Positions 38,901 to 50,666 of a stretch of DNA of 64,000 nucleotides are shown piece by piece. Below the pieces are notes generated by a model. The model was given only the letters and a program-made list of their open reading frames with translations. It searched no databases and was not told where the DNA came from. Both the position numbers and the translations under genes were made by a program. Origin of the DNA: Penicillium oxalicum (lineage: Eukaryota; Ascomycota; Eurotiomycetes; Eurotiales; Aspergillaceae); contig NC_064651.1 in the NCBI RefSeq assembly GCF_001723175.1, positions 2,418,001 to 2,482,000 on the forward strand. Reading direction: 5' to 3'. Every line of letters begins with the position of its first letter. The first letter of the stretch is position 1.

Positions 38901-41859
38901 TTAAGTAAATGGCCCTCGATTCTCTCCTGCCCGAGAAGACATATACGTGTTATAGGGCATCTGTGAACTTGTATACCCCTCGACAGGACCAGATGGGCTC
39001 ACCACACCACCTCTTGGCATATCAAAAAAAGACTCGGCTGAAAGTATGGGAATGTCACCACCGCCTGTTTGCGCAGAAGCAGCGACGGTTTCGTTGGGAA
39101 AGAGTCCTGACCAAAAGTCATCACCAAATTGCCAGTCTGCTGTGAGAGGTACTTCCCAGGATGCCGGAAACATGGCTGTGCCCGGAGTACCGCTGTTGGA
39201 AGATAATGGAGATTGCTGGTTGTCAACTGTGGGCGAGTTGGTCGTATTGTAGATCAAATTTTCCTGCCCAACTGGCCAAATTGGCTGCGTGGCGTCCAAT
39301 ATTGTTTCAGGAGCGGTGGGTTGAGCGAACGCAGCTAGAGAATTCATGCCATAATCAAGACCTTGAGGTTGAGAGAGCTGAGGCCTCGGGAGAGTTGTGG
39401 AAATTTTTAGGCTCGGGCTCGGGCTCGGGCTCGGACTAACAGGCACGACATAACCATCGGCATTGACCGGCGGAAGACCATCTAAAGCACCCGGGATACT
39501 GAATCCCGTGGACCGAGGATACGTCGGAAGCGTCGCCACTGATGCTGTTGGCATTGTTGGGATGCTGGAGGCGGGGTTGACAGCGTGCGTGGACGGATTC
39601 TCGCCGCCGTTGGCCGTGGCCTTCCCCGATGGCCGAGGACGAGATGATCGGTGTCGATTCTTGCCTATTACTTTGGAGAAGTTGTGGTTGTGTCTTTTTG
39701 AGCCCGGGATCACGGACTCTCCATCCCGATCTTCTGGACCTCGCGCTCGCTTTTCATCCTTCTCAATGGCGCCCCTGGCGATTCGCTCAAGGTTTGCACT
39801 CATCCGGCTCATGAACTCGGCGTATTGGGAAGGGCCGTCGCTTGGTTGCGATAGGGTTGCGAAAAATGTCGCGGCCATTCTCAGGGACTGCAAGTCTTCT
39901 CTGACTTGGGAGGAGCGAGTATCACGGATGATGGTGGAGAAAATTGTTGCTGCTGCCAAAAAAACATAGTCTAAAAAGGACCTGTGAAAAGATTGGGCAC
40001 TTGTCAGAATAGATCGGACCAAAATGATGGGCAAAAAATGTGTATGGTAAGCGTACCATATCCATGCAACATCTCCCCAGGACATGTTGTTCACCATCTT
40101 CAATGTCTCTCTGGAAGCGTTGGCGCAAATGATCATTGACTTGGCTGTTCGTGCCTTGTCGACGGTCTCGATCTCGCTTGGGTGCCCGCGGTCGACGATT
40201 AGATAATTGAGCAGGATAGGGATTCGATGGGTCATCATCAAAGCATTGTAGTAAACAAAGTCGAGAGCAATAGTCCCAAACCCAACCAGAGGATTCGCTT
40301 GAGATGTAGGTTGCCACGAGTTCTCGTGGGAAGGGAAATCTTTCCTCCATGCGGCGAGTTCTAAATCAAGTTCATGAACGGACTGATAAATCTCCGAGGG
40401 AGATCTGAGCAGTGCCTTTGCCGAATAAAGTTGGCAGAAGATACGACTTTTGATCACCGACATGCGGCACAACTGACGAAAAAAGGGAATGTCGGTCGGA
40501 GAAGTTCCATTGCGCCCTTCGTTGAGCTCGCTTGGAAGCGGTACGTCAAAATCATCAGGATGCTGAGTTGGAGGGTTTCCGGCGCGGAGGCACGTGCTAT
40601 TCACAGGTGTTAGTCCCTAGTGCCACGATACTGATCTGTTTTGCAGGGAACAGAAACCGTGGAAAAGTGGTCCTTGATGTCAGATGTAATTTGAAGACCC
40701 ACTGACCTTTGATCGATCGTGAAAGCCACCCAAAACACTCGTCGCCGTTGTTCTCGTTCAATGGGGCTGAGGTCAGGCCGAGGCACATCTCGGTGAAGAC
40801 CCATCCTTTGACACGAACGCATCGCTGCTGTCACGAACGGCAAGACTGATTGAGGGTCGGTATCTCCTCGCAGGAAGAAAGCCTGTCGAGGATATCAGAA
40901 TCAAGCCCTGGCACAAAAACAGACGATGGGAAGGAAGAGAACCGACCATGCATACGAGCGCTTGCACGCTCAAGAGATCTGTCCGACGCAGAGCCAGCTC
41001 CGTAAAGACGGACATGGCGTTTTTGAAGTAAAGGCGAGCCTTCTCTCGATCCTTTTCGGGTTTTGCGCTTTTGGAGAATCGAAACTCGTAAGCCAGACTG
41101 ACAACCATGTTAATACTGGCCCACCGGGCCGCATCGTCGCAAGTCTGCTGCGTATACTGCCACTCCACCATCGCCATGAACGATTCTTCGTCAAATATTG
41201 GACACAGTCGATTTCCGGTTCTGAAGTACTCTTTGATGAGAGAAAAGACCTCCGACCTGGGCGGGAGTGGCTTGTAGACCTTGGAAGCGAAGAGGTCATG
41301 GAATACATCAGGTCGCCATTGTGTCCATGGATCGTCGTGAGACGTATCAGTAGTCAAGACCTTCAGAAAGCTGACATCTCCCGTTTTGCTTTTGATCCAT
41401 TCGATGCCGCCTCGGGACAGCAACGACAGCGAGCACGAGCGGCCTGGTTCCTCATCAATGACCAGGATTCCACAAGATGACATGGACGATGGGAGCAGGT
41501 AAGTGGACTTACCGAAATAGCGGGGATCATCACGCTCGTGGGATCTGAAGATAGGGGCGACTTCCACGCCGCCTGACCGGGGGAATGACTGAGCGTCCGG
41601 AGAAGACGTGGATGAGGCGAAAGGGTCGTTTGACTCATCTCTCGCTCCAGGCTGTGATGGCGGGAAGATATCTTCCCCTGCTTCGACGTCTTCTCCAGTC
41701 TCCTCGTCCGACGACTCGTATTCATCAGGCGACGGGTCATCAGAGTTGATATCCCCGTCATGCAAGATGCCGGCCGTCTTCAAAAGAGACTCAATTCGCG
41801 ACAAACGCTCCTTTAAAGAGGCTGCATATTCACTCCTTGAACGCCAAATTAGCCTCGCC
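38901..41859 (-). CDS. Fungal-specific transcription factor (PF04082-type), N-terminal DNA-binding part not found
   Basis: Probable nuclear regulator. Exons in coding order: about 41859-41513, 41443-40947, 40882-40707, 40596-40057 and 39981-38901; introns are GT...AG and phases agree. The first part has a short coiled coil (SLKERLSRIESLLKTAG) that normally follows a Zn2Cys6 cluster in Gal4-type factors. Next come an acidic stretch, then the fungal transcription factor domain with RYFG...LSLLSRGGIEWI, NRLCPIFDEESF, RRRVFWVAFTIDQ and GNPPTQHPDDFDVPLP. The C-terminal third is disordered, with a Ser-Pro repeat encoded by a 6-bp microsatellite. No ATG opens the first exon and no intact cysteine cluster could be placed upstream, so the 5' end is incomplete; 41859 is only the most likely acceptor. 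The regulated pathway is unknown. Confidence 0.75.
39410..39434. repeat. Coding microsatellite GGCTCG x4
   Basis: Four copies of a 6-bp unit inside the transcription factor gene encode an alternating Ser-Pro run on the minus strand. Its length may vary between strains. Confidence 0.8.
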
Positions 41860-44800
41860 CTATTGCAAAATGAGGACCAGAAAAGCTCCCGTCACTTATG
41901 GCCTAGAGGTGACTGAAGGGGCACTGCGCGCATGGGTAGCCGTAAATCCGGACATTCTCACCTAGTCGATGCCGCGGGAGATCTGTCGTTTCCCCGCGAT
42001 TGCCTTGCCATACACTGGACACACGCGGACGCGCTGCGTCCTGACAGTATCGTATCGCGATGGCAGATTCCACAGGTCTAGCTATGAGGTCAGCATTTGA
42101 TCCCAGGAGCACCGGGTCCGTCTCCATCTCGGCGATGCTGCTGATCCAAGCACCCAACCCACTCTGGGCACGAGCGGGACCCTGCGGGTGGCACTGGAAA
42201 ATCATTTGTCTTGGGGAAGCAAAAGCGCACCACGACTCACCCGTTGGTCTCGTATTGGCCCGTCGAAGGGTCCGGCTTTGTTGGTATTGGCCATGTGGTG
42301 GATGAAGTTGTCATCGCCCATCCTCATGTCATGGTCGGGGTTTCTGCCAAATGTCTGCCTCATCGCGCCGTGCATGAGCCCCGAAAATTGCAACCGCAAC
42401 GGATCATGCCAAGACTTCCCTTTTCACTGAGGGCGCTTCGGTCTTGCTCTCGTTACTTTCTGTTCTGCTCTCTCTCTTTTTTTTTCCGCCGCCCCGAAGA
42501 AGTTTCTTTGCTTTTTCGTTTTCTTTTTTCTTTGGGCTTCCTGGTTCCTTCCTTTAGGCCCTCAAGGGCGGGCCGGCGTGTCCCTGACTTTGAGGAACGG
42601 CTTATAGGCGCAGGATGCACACACACACGACAAAGCGCCTCTTTCTAAGTCTCTGCAAGGCGCCAAGGCCATTAAAGAAGAGAGTAGGTTGAATGTTGCA
42701 GACATTTGCGCAGGTCGGAATTGAGAATCGGGTGGCGGATTCGCTGGGCTCCGTCGGGCAATCGGTCTTTCGGCACTCAATTCGCCGATTGATGAGCGAC
42801 TCCGAGGCCACCAGAGCTCCCTCTCGAGTCTGAGATAGAGCATGTGTAGCGGTGCACTGGACGTGAATTTGATGGGAGAGGGTTTCTGAAGAGGCTCTGA
42901 GATGGTCTCTGCTGGCAATTGCCTAAACACAATGCTCAATCGGTACTTGGCAAGCTTACGCTTGGCCACTGATTTGATGATTTTGCCTCAGGCCTTCCAC
43001 CCCACATCTGTCAACCTGCCTTACTCTGTGGTGGTAGCGCAGCCTCCTGTGGCGGTGGTCTGGAATGATCAATCCAAGGCCGAGGTCCCCTCTAGGGCTG
43101 CCAGCGCTGCAGATGGAGCAGCCTTGCTCAGGTTTGATTCCAGCCAACCATCCGCGGCACGGAGGTCGTGGTATGCAGCGGAAAGCTCGCAATTGCCGCC
43201 CAGGAATCCATCATCAATGGATGGAACACAAGACATGAAGTGAACTTTACAGCACATGACGAGAGACTCAGGCTTACAGCAAGTTGCCTACAGTGACTCG
43301 TTCTGTCCTGTACACTGAATTCCCTTCATTCTCCTTTCCGTTTTTTTTTCTTTCCTTTTTTTTCCCTTTTCTTTTTGATCTTCGGTCAGGATTTTCCACA
43401 AAAGTCATCCTCCTTCCCCAGAGCGGTCAAGATTGCCGTCTAGGAGGGCTGGATGGTGCAGTGGGCCAATTAGATGATGCGATCACGACATTTCTCCATC
43501 AGATCAGATCATCCGCGCGACCTGCTTAGGTCGGCCGTTCTGTCCACTGGGGATGGGGCATGTCATGGTGCGTGCATCTGGAGGACCACAAGTCTGGAGT
43601 CGATGGACTGGGTGGAAATCCAAAAGGCGGAGCGACCGCTTTCCATCACCTCATCGATCTCGTTCGACACACCACACTGTCGCCCGCACCTCGCAGACGC
43701 GAGCTCGCCCGAGGTCGACACGAGGTCACTGGGAGAAAGCGCTGCGGCCGGCGGAAGCAGAAAAGAGGCGATTGGAATCATTTGATGCGGACTCGTGTGG
43801 AGGATCGGATGTCGGTAAATCCTCCAACGGAATAGCCATCAGCTTGTGGCCTGGTTCCTTCCACCTGCTGGTGTCGAGGGACTGGAAACAATCCATTGAT
43901 GTCGTCCACCGCCCGACCGTTCCATGTCGAAGTCGTTGGATCGGATCAGATATCTGTAAATAAGTAGCGGCAACGAGATGGGGGCGGGGGCACTGACTGC
44001 GGTAGCCATCTCGGGTCACGATGACAACGTAGAAGATCAGTGACAGTGCTCGTCACGATGTATTCGCGTTGTACCTCAGTAAATTCGCAGTCAGTGATGC
44101 GCTACCCAGCTTCCTCAGCTCTCCGCTCGGTCACTGCGGACTCCTCCTATCTGCCGGTTCCAGTCCATCATCCATAGGTAAGCTTCCAACCTTCATCCTC
44201 CAAGAGCTTCCTCCAACCTCCTCGATTCGTCTTCTCCTCTCCTCTCCATTGTCCCCCCTCCCTCCACAATTCCCCTCCACGCTGCTTCGTGGCTTCTAGT
44301 TTTTGTTTTTTAATTTCCGACTGGTCCGAGACCCGTCACGACCCGCGCTACGGTTGTGCCCTTTCACTCTTCCTGGATCATCGGTCACCTCCATGCGTGA
44401 TTCGTGTTGATCTCGTAATTAGACCCTTTGCTGTTCCTCCTCATTGCACGGGTAGTTTGGCTACGGCTAAACTGCCTCGAAACACCCTCTAGCTGGAATC
44501 GCGGGGACATAATATTATCGCCTGACCGCTGATCGGTGGTCTCGTTGCGGTCCTCGTGGTGGTAGTACGTGGCGAGTACATGCGACTGTGGGGGCAGACT
44601 TGATGTCCCTGGAAGCCGTTCGAGGCGCAACCCGCTGTATCCTATCGCTTCACCCGTGTCATCATCATCCTCGTTTTCCTCCTCTCCCACCCTCAGCATT
44701 GATTTCTCCTAAGCATCCATCCCTTTGTGGAATGCCATCTTGATCAATCTCTCATTGAGGTCTGCAATTGTTGTGGATATCAACTGCGGGTTTTCAGTTC

Positions 44801-45224
44801 TCCAAGGGGGGGCAACGTTGCGCGCATCGGCTAGTCTAGCCTGGCCTCTTGTTTTCCAGTCGCTCCGGCATCGTTTCTAGTTCGTCTCTCCTCCTCCGAT
44901 CCAGGGCTACAGTGGAAGGAGGATCTTGTGCTTTCAACCTTCGGTCGGGATCAAAGCTCTTCTCTTCTTCAAACACGCACCTGTTGGGGGCTTGTCTAGG
45001 AATTGACGGACCGCCCCATCTCACGCTCAATCTCTCAGTTTCCCATTGCCAGGACCGGCACCGGTCATTACACTCACATCATCTTATTTGGCTTGCTCCG
45101 CCCTAGGCGCCACGGTCGTGGGCGCAAATCTGACTCGTGTTCCTGGCTGCCGCTTTGCATCATTTATTCCCATCCTCTTCCCTTGACATAGTCCCTCCGG
45201 GTTGTTCCCACTTCTCTGTTCATC
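41860..45224. other. Intergenic region with possible zinc-cluster remnants and the metR upstream region
   Basis: Minus-strand fragments at 42009-42026 (ACVQC) and 41921-41935 (PCAQC) resemble the two halves of a Zn2Cys6 cluster but cannot be joined without stops or frameshifts. The rest holds no recognisable gene. T-rich tracts lie near 42475-42490 and 43338-43375. CT-rich DNA at about 44110-45220 leads up to the bZIP gene. Confidence 0.5.
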
Positions 45225-47174
45225 ATGCCTGAAGAACTGCCACCCTTTCCTTCGGGACCTGCTCTGGATAAGCTGGAAAACTTCAACTTTCTTCTCTCGC
45301 ATACCAATGCCGCAGCCAAGGCGGCGCGGAACTATTCGTTGGACACCGACCCTGGGCTGGTCCCATACGGCAGTGTGAATGTGGACTTTGATCAGACGGA
45401 GGGCATGGGCGGTCTCTCCGTCAGCTCCTACGACAGTATCGAAGATGAGAGGAGCTCACTCGACTTTCGAGCTTATCCGTATCATGGTATGTGCCCAAGT
45501 GTCCAGTTTATCCCAAATTCCCTCCATTCACTACCCGCTTCTCTCTTCCCCCGTTCCGATAAAGTCGCCTAGACATGGCTCTGGATGTCCACACCCCGTT
45601 CATTGCACCGTTCCTCTGATGCCCCTTCATGTATGGTCGGCTCTGGTGGTCTCTGTGCTGTTCAGATCCCCATCATGAAGACGACTCCGCGCGAGTCCGT
45701 AGTCGGCAGTCAGTCCCTAAATGGCAAAGCTGCACGAGTGCGAGGATCGCATCCATTGCGCCAATTCCCTGGTTCCAAGCATTCTCCAGACTTCATCGAA
45801 TCTGCCATGTCCAGTCTCAAGTTTTCTTTTTCTCTTTTTTTTTTTCTCTCTATTAAGGAAACTGCAAGATTTGACCAAATGTGGCGTGTGAGGATGCGAT
45901 GACCCATGTCAGCCGTCGGCTGTCCGGGTTTTGCCTGCAATCCGATGATCATCGAAACTCTTCAATTTTGACGTCGTGCTCCTGCTGCACCCCTCCCCTT
46001 CTTCTCCCACGGATTCTTCGGACATGAGAGCGTGTGGAGATGAGACGAGAGTTCCCACCCAGATTGGACCAACGCAAGCACGCAATCCCGCGCGCAAATG
46101 ACAACCCGCAGCGCCCCCGACCATTGAACCACCGAGAATTCCCTCTTTTGCCAAAGTTGATCTGCCATGTTGCTCTCTGGAGTCTCTTTGCAGGGACACA
46201 TGACGCCGACTGGCCTGATCATCTTCCCTGTGTCTCTTCCTTCTTGCTGCCTCTGGGACTCTCCGTTGTCCAGTCTTCTTCTGCCCCCAAATTTCATTTA
46301 TGAGGGATGATTGTTCTTTTTTTATTTCACTCATCCGGTCCCCTTCGAAGGGTCCCGGGGCGAGGGAGACACCTCAGCATGAGCGTTCATCTGTTCTTTG
46401 CGCATCCCAGCTCTTTCATGCCCTAGCTTTCCTACCTGGCCACAGCGTGCCTGCCTGAGATTCACTCCCAACTCTCAATTGGCTTTGCCTGTTGCTGCCC
46501 ATGAAAGATTGAGATTATCTCTACATCCCTCGCTGCCTATGCCTCGCTTGATTTATCCATCCATGATGCCTCGCAGCTTTGATCACTTACTCCATCCCTC
46601 AGGTCCCGTCGGCGACAAATCGATCAACTATTCTGTACCCGACCAGATGATACCCTACCCGGCGCATTCGGTCTATCCGCCCATATCATTCGCGCCGGAC
46701 GACTTGGGGCACGCCCCGGGAGCATTGACCCCCTCGGATGTCTCCTCGTCCATCTCGCCCCCCAATGGCCAGATGGGCAACATCAAATACTCCACTTCCA
46801 TTCCGGGAGATCGAATCGCCGCCGCTCTCGACCAGGAGGAAGGGGTCCGGATGGCTGCTGAAGAAGATCGTCGCCGCCGCAACACCGCCGCATCGGCCCG
46901 CTTCCGCATGAAAAAGAAGCAACGTGAACAAGTTCTTGAACGCACCGTGCGGGAGACCACCGAGAAGAATGCCTCCCTTGAGGCCCGCGTGGCGCAGTTG
47001 GAGATGGAAAACCGGTGGCTGAAGAACTTGCTTACCGAAAAGCACGAGATCGTGACTGCTCGAATGCCGCCCCCTCCCGGGGAGAGCAGCCCTCTCGAAT
47101 CAAAATCGAACAGCACACGTGCGGGTCAAAAGCATATCCAGCCCAAAAAGAAAGGTGTCGGTACCGGGGAGTAG
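45225..47174 (+). CDS. metR: bZIP regulator of sulfur metabolism, MetR/CYS3-like
   Basis: DNA-binding activator expected to switch on sulfate and sulfur-source assimilation genes under sulfur limitation, as MetR of Aspergillus nidulans and CYS3 of Neurospora do. Exon 1 is 45225-45486 (MPEELPPFPSGPALDKLENF...), and exon 2 is 46603-47174. The splice joins PYH to GPVGDKSINYSVPDQ in phase, giving 277 residues. The basic region is RRRRNTAASARFRMKKKQRE, followed by a leucine zipper with ERTVRETTEKNASLEAR and QLEMENRWLKNLL; this matches the CYS3 type well. The intron is unusually long (1116 bases), which makes the link of exon 1 to exon 2 less certain than the bZIP itself. An internal start at 46539 (MPRLIYPSMMPRSF) would give a shorter protein. 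Confidence 0.78.
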
Positions 47175-48534
47175 ATTGAAGCCTGTAAGGCCTCAACCCC
47201 CCCGCCCATCTACCCTCCACCCTCCACCCCCTTTGGCGGAATGATTTTCATTGATTGCGAGAAGGCTGGAGGATGTACCTCTCGGTCCTCCGACCTGTAC
47301 ACCCCTCTCTGAAGGTCTGAAGGATGGGCTCAGCATCTACGGTCTCCTGGGATTTCGGGCACGCATCGCCCAATGACCAACGGACCACGTGTCGACTTTT
47401 TTTTTTTGAGTTTTCATCGGGACTGTATCGGAACTCCCCCTCCCCGGTGGCTTTGCAAGCGTGTTGTTCTTTTTTGTTCGTTTTGATTATGTCCCGAAGT
47501 GCGAATCACTCTTCATTTTGTCGTTGAGACGTAAGTATGTGGACCACCCGTACTCCGATGGGTCGATCTGGCCTTTTGCTAGACGTGACGGGACCCACGA
47601 GATACGCCGATCCCTGGCCATGGTATAGACATCATGGATGATCTGACGATATTCATACTCTTTCCATTTTCTCACTTCAGTCCGGATGCCTGGTCATGGT
47701 CATATTTGATGATCATGCTACCTAATACACTCTTACCTACTAGCTTGGAAGCTACAGCCCTGTAGGTAATACTCGTAAATCGAATGACCACCCACCCCCT
47801 CCGCATAACCCTTAATCTCATACTACACCTTGACCCCCAGACCGATGGTGAAGAACTACTATAGTAGGCTACACCGTCTTCGCACTACTTCCCAATACCG
47901 AGCATTATCGCAGTACAGTCCAGTCTTATCTAAATATCCACAAGGTTCCAGACATTTCCTTAGGAGGTCCCGCCGCAACATTATGTAACCACGAAACCGT
48001 GACCTCACTCATTATCTCCCTAGTACAATAGATGTCGGAGACCTATTCCGCACCTCGGGCGCGGGACATCTCGACCAACTCCCGTCCTGAAGATTCCTCG
48101 ATCTCCTACTGGTCCATATGTACATGTAGATGGTGAAAATACGTCCACGACCGACTTTTTGACCGGGGGAAGAAAAAAAAAAGGGAAGAAAATAGAGTCT
48201 GGAATCAGGGAGCTCGGCATGGCTCTCTGTTGAGATGAATGTGTCATTCTGTGGAATACATGGATCTTGATCAGGTACAGAATTGACGAAGGAGGTGGAT
48301 TTCGAAGGTTTCGTTTTGAGTCAGGCTGGAAGACGGGGACTGGTTTGGGTAGGGAGTAGTGAGAAGTACGCTTGATGGGAATTGGAGTGCTGTACTTTAT
48401 CGTACCTTGGGTATCTACCGATACTATACCTAATTCAGGTTCTAGGTTTTTCATTTTGTCAAAGTTATTGGTGGTCTGACAGATAGAGACAACATGTGGG
48501 AGAGTGCTTTCGTATAACTCCCCTCCTGCTGTTG

Positions 48535-48746
48535 TGAGTCACGTCAAGAAATAAATGAAATTCAAGCATCGAAGAATCCAGATTGAGTCAGTTGTGTGTG
48601 GGTATTTGTGGAGTGTGGGGAAGTTCCTTTCTCCGCAGGGCCTCCCGTCTGTCCAGTCTGGAGGACGAGGAGAATCTCTGCAGGTGCCTAGAGGTACAGC
48701 GGGGAAGTTTATGCCAAGGGGGCTAAAGAGTCAGAGTCAAGAGTCA
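48535..48746 (+). promoter_or_regulatory. Cluster of Gcn4/CpcA-type sites
   Basis: A complete TGAGTCA lies at 48535-48541, and three tandem GAGTCA half-sites (reverse complement TGACTC) lie at 48728-48733, 48734-48739 and 48741-48746, just ahead of a TATA element. TGACTCA-like sites are bound by Gcn4/CpcA in the amino-acid starvation response. Binding here is inferred. Confidence 0.5.
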
Positions 48747-48764
48747 GAGCCAGAGTCGGGAGCA

Positions 48765-48770
48765 TATAAA
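48765..48770 (+). promoter_or_regulatory. TATA element of the small methyltransferase gene
   Basis: TATAAA lies about 200 bases before the chosen ATG (48966) and 57 before an upstream in-frame ATG (48822), which supports transcription starting near 48795. Confidence 0.5.
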
Positions 48771-48965
48771 GGATACGGCCTTGCCCCCGAGTGATACACA
48801 TCTCCCACTCTACACCTGCATTTGAGACCCATCCAGTCCGACCTCGAGAACCCATCGATACTGCGCCCAATTCAAAATCCTCCTCCTCTAGACACATACA
48901 CCTACACATCTTCACCAAAAGAAGAACCCATCTCACGCAAGACACCGAATCCCAAGAAAAAAAAA

Positions 48966-49727
48966 ATGGAGGACCACACTCAGATCAAAGCCGATATCAA
49001 AAAGGCCTACGACGCCATCGCCCCCAAATACTTCACCTGGACCCAAAACACCCACAAAGTCCGCCTCTCCTACGTCGCCAAACTCCTTCACCAGCTAGAC
49101 GGCGAAGCCACAGCTTCAGATGCAGACGCACATACAACCCGTACCATCCCCCCGGTCATCTCCACCTCCCCACCTCCCTCCGCCCACATCCTCGAGCTGG
49201 GCTGCGGCGCCGGCGTGCCCGTCACCCAACTGCTCGCCGCTCGTCCCAACACCACTGTTACCGCCAACGACATCTCCTCGGCCCAGATCGCGCTCGCCAG
49301 AAGCCATCTCCCGGCTTCGGACTCGCTGACCCTCGAGGAAGGTGATATGATGGAGCTCGACTTTGCCCCGGAGAGTCTCGACGCCGTGCTGGCCATGTAT
49401 TCCATCTTTCACCTACCCCGGACCGAGCAGGTGACGATGCTGAAGCGGATTCACGGCTGGTTGAAACCTGGAGGGTGGGTGTTGATGAACTTTGCGGCGG
49501 GGGAGGTGGAGAGGGTGTCGGATGGGGCGTGGTTGGGGGGACGAGAGGGGACGATGCATTGGAGTGGATGGGGGGTGGAGCGGACGAGGAAGATTGTCGC
49601 GGAGGAGGTGGGGTGGAAGATTTACATTGATGAGGTTCGCGGTGATGATGAGCTGGAGGAGGATGGGAGTGTGAAGAGGGTCGAATTCCACTGGGTGATG
49701 GCCCAGAAGCCTCTCTCGAACACGTGA
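48966..49727 (+). CDS. Class I SAM-dependent methyltransferase
   Basis: Small single-exon methyltransferase of 253 residues; the substrate is unknown. It begins MEDHTQIKADIKKAYDAIAP; the SAM motif ILELGCGAG is at residues 75-83, then the acidic residue of motif II in VTANDISSAQ, EEGDMMELDFAPESLDAVLA and the motif LKPGGWVLMNF. The order is that of the UbiE/Methyltransf_11 group. I chose the ATG at 48966, in an A-rich context, because the preceding 48 in-frame codons (from 48822) are Pro/Lys/Ser-rich and look like leader. The first two thirds use mostly C-ending codons while the last third uses mostly G-ending codons, an unusual switch. Possible CpcA sites lie upstream. Confidence 0.85.
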   Translation: MEDHTQIKADIKKAYDAIAPKYFTWTQNTHKVRLSYVAKLLHQLDGEATASDADAHTTRTIPPVISTSPPPSAHILELGCGAGVPVTQLLAARPNTTVTANDISSAQIALARSHLPASDSLTLEEGDMMELDFAPESLDAVLAMYSIFHLPRTEQVTMLKRIHGWLKPGGWVLMNFAAGEVERVSDGAWLGGREGTMHWSGWGVERTRKIVAEEVGWKIYIDEVRGDDELEEDGSVKRVEFHWVMAQKPLSNT

Positions 49728-50666
49728 GCTGACTGTTGCTGAAAAGGTGAAAGAGGAGGGGGTTTGAATCATTGAGAAGGTGATCAGGACATGGGGACGC
49801 TGACAGGGTGCCGAGAGCTTCATGGAGCAGGAGAAAAGATGAACAAGAACAGAAGAGGAAAAATCAAAGTCATAAGAAAGGTCAGGATGGAGATCAACCA
49901 CCCAACCAGCCGGTCGAAATCGGGGAAGATGGTTGAATCGAATGGCCTTGAAGTGGTCTATACCTTATAGACTATTGTAGTGTAACTGTAGACTGTCGTG
50001 TATAGTTTGGTAGGCAGTCTAGATCCACTTTCCGCGACTACTGGTCTACAGGTCACCGTCGACAGTCTATGCCGCTTGACGGAGGCACGGGAGAAGAAAA
50101 AAAAAAAAAAAACACATCAGATGATATTACATTAAGTCTCAAACAAAAAAGAAGAAAAGTGGCACGAACAAGGGTCAAAGTACGCGACAGAGACCAACAA
50201 GAGGAACGCAAGTGAGTCTCCGCGGAGAGCCCCAAACATTAAACGACCAGGTGAAGCTGGAGCAATGCGCCACTCTCGCGAGCGCAATCTTCACGATCCA
50301 GTCCAATTAGGAGGAAGTATGATAATATCTCCTCTTGGCAATATGTCGACCTTTCTCTCCTTGTCGAGCCCCATGCGCCCGAGAAAAACGAACATAACAC
50401 ACAAAATCAAACATCGTGATGAGGGTCATAGACTGAGGATGAAGACAATGGGCCTGCAAGGAACAGATCAAGGAGAGAGGCATCTCTAGCTCGATCCTGT
50501 TCTCCTCTTCTCGGTCTCATACCATAGTCAATCTGCCACAAAAGGAGGAACTCAAGTAGTCAGAAGGGGTGGAAAAGAGTCAACGCCGTGCACGAGTGCC
50601 TGGCGGGGTACCGCAGGAAAGAGACAAAAACAAAGACTCCGGGCTGTAGATCATGACGCCTCAGAT
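49728..50666. other. Intergenic region between convergent genes
   Basis: No gene recognised. It contains a run of about 16 A at 50097-50112 and otherwise holds the 3' regions of the methyltransferase and of PilA. Confidence 0.6.

Larger units (their letters stand above)
47175..48965. other. Intergenic region, includes the promoter of the methyltransferase gene
   Basis: No gene recognised. The right-hand part carries the GAGTCA motifs and TATA element listed separately. A T-run lies at 47398-47407, and short A-runs occur near 48174. Confidence 0.6.

Noticed and set aside
39982..40056. Reading through this 75-base stretch as coding in the transcription factor
   Set aside because: It is open in frame, but it has GT...AG ends, a CTGAC branch site and a pyrimidine tract, and removal joins WIW to SFLDYVFLAAATIF, which looks like the usual domain sequence. 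I treat it as an intron.
42562..42969. 135-codon minus-strand frame
   Set aside because: No motif, no start context and no splice partners; probably chance.
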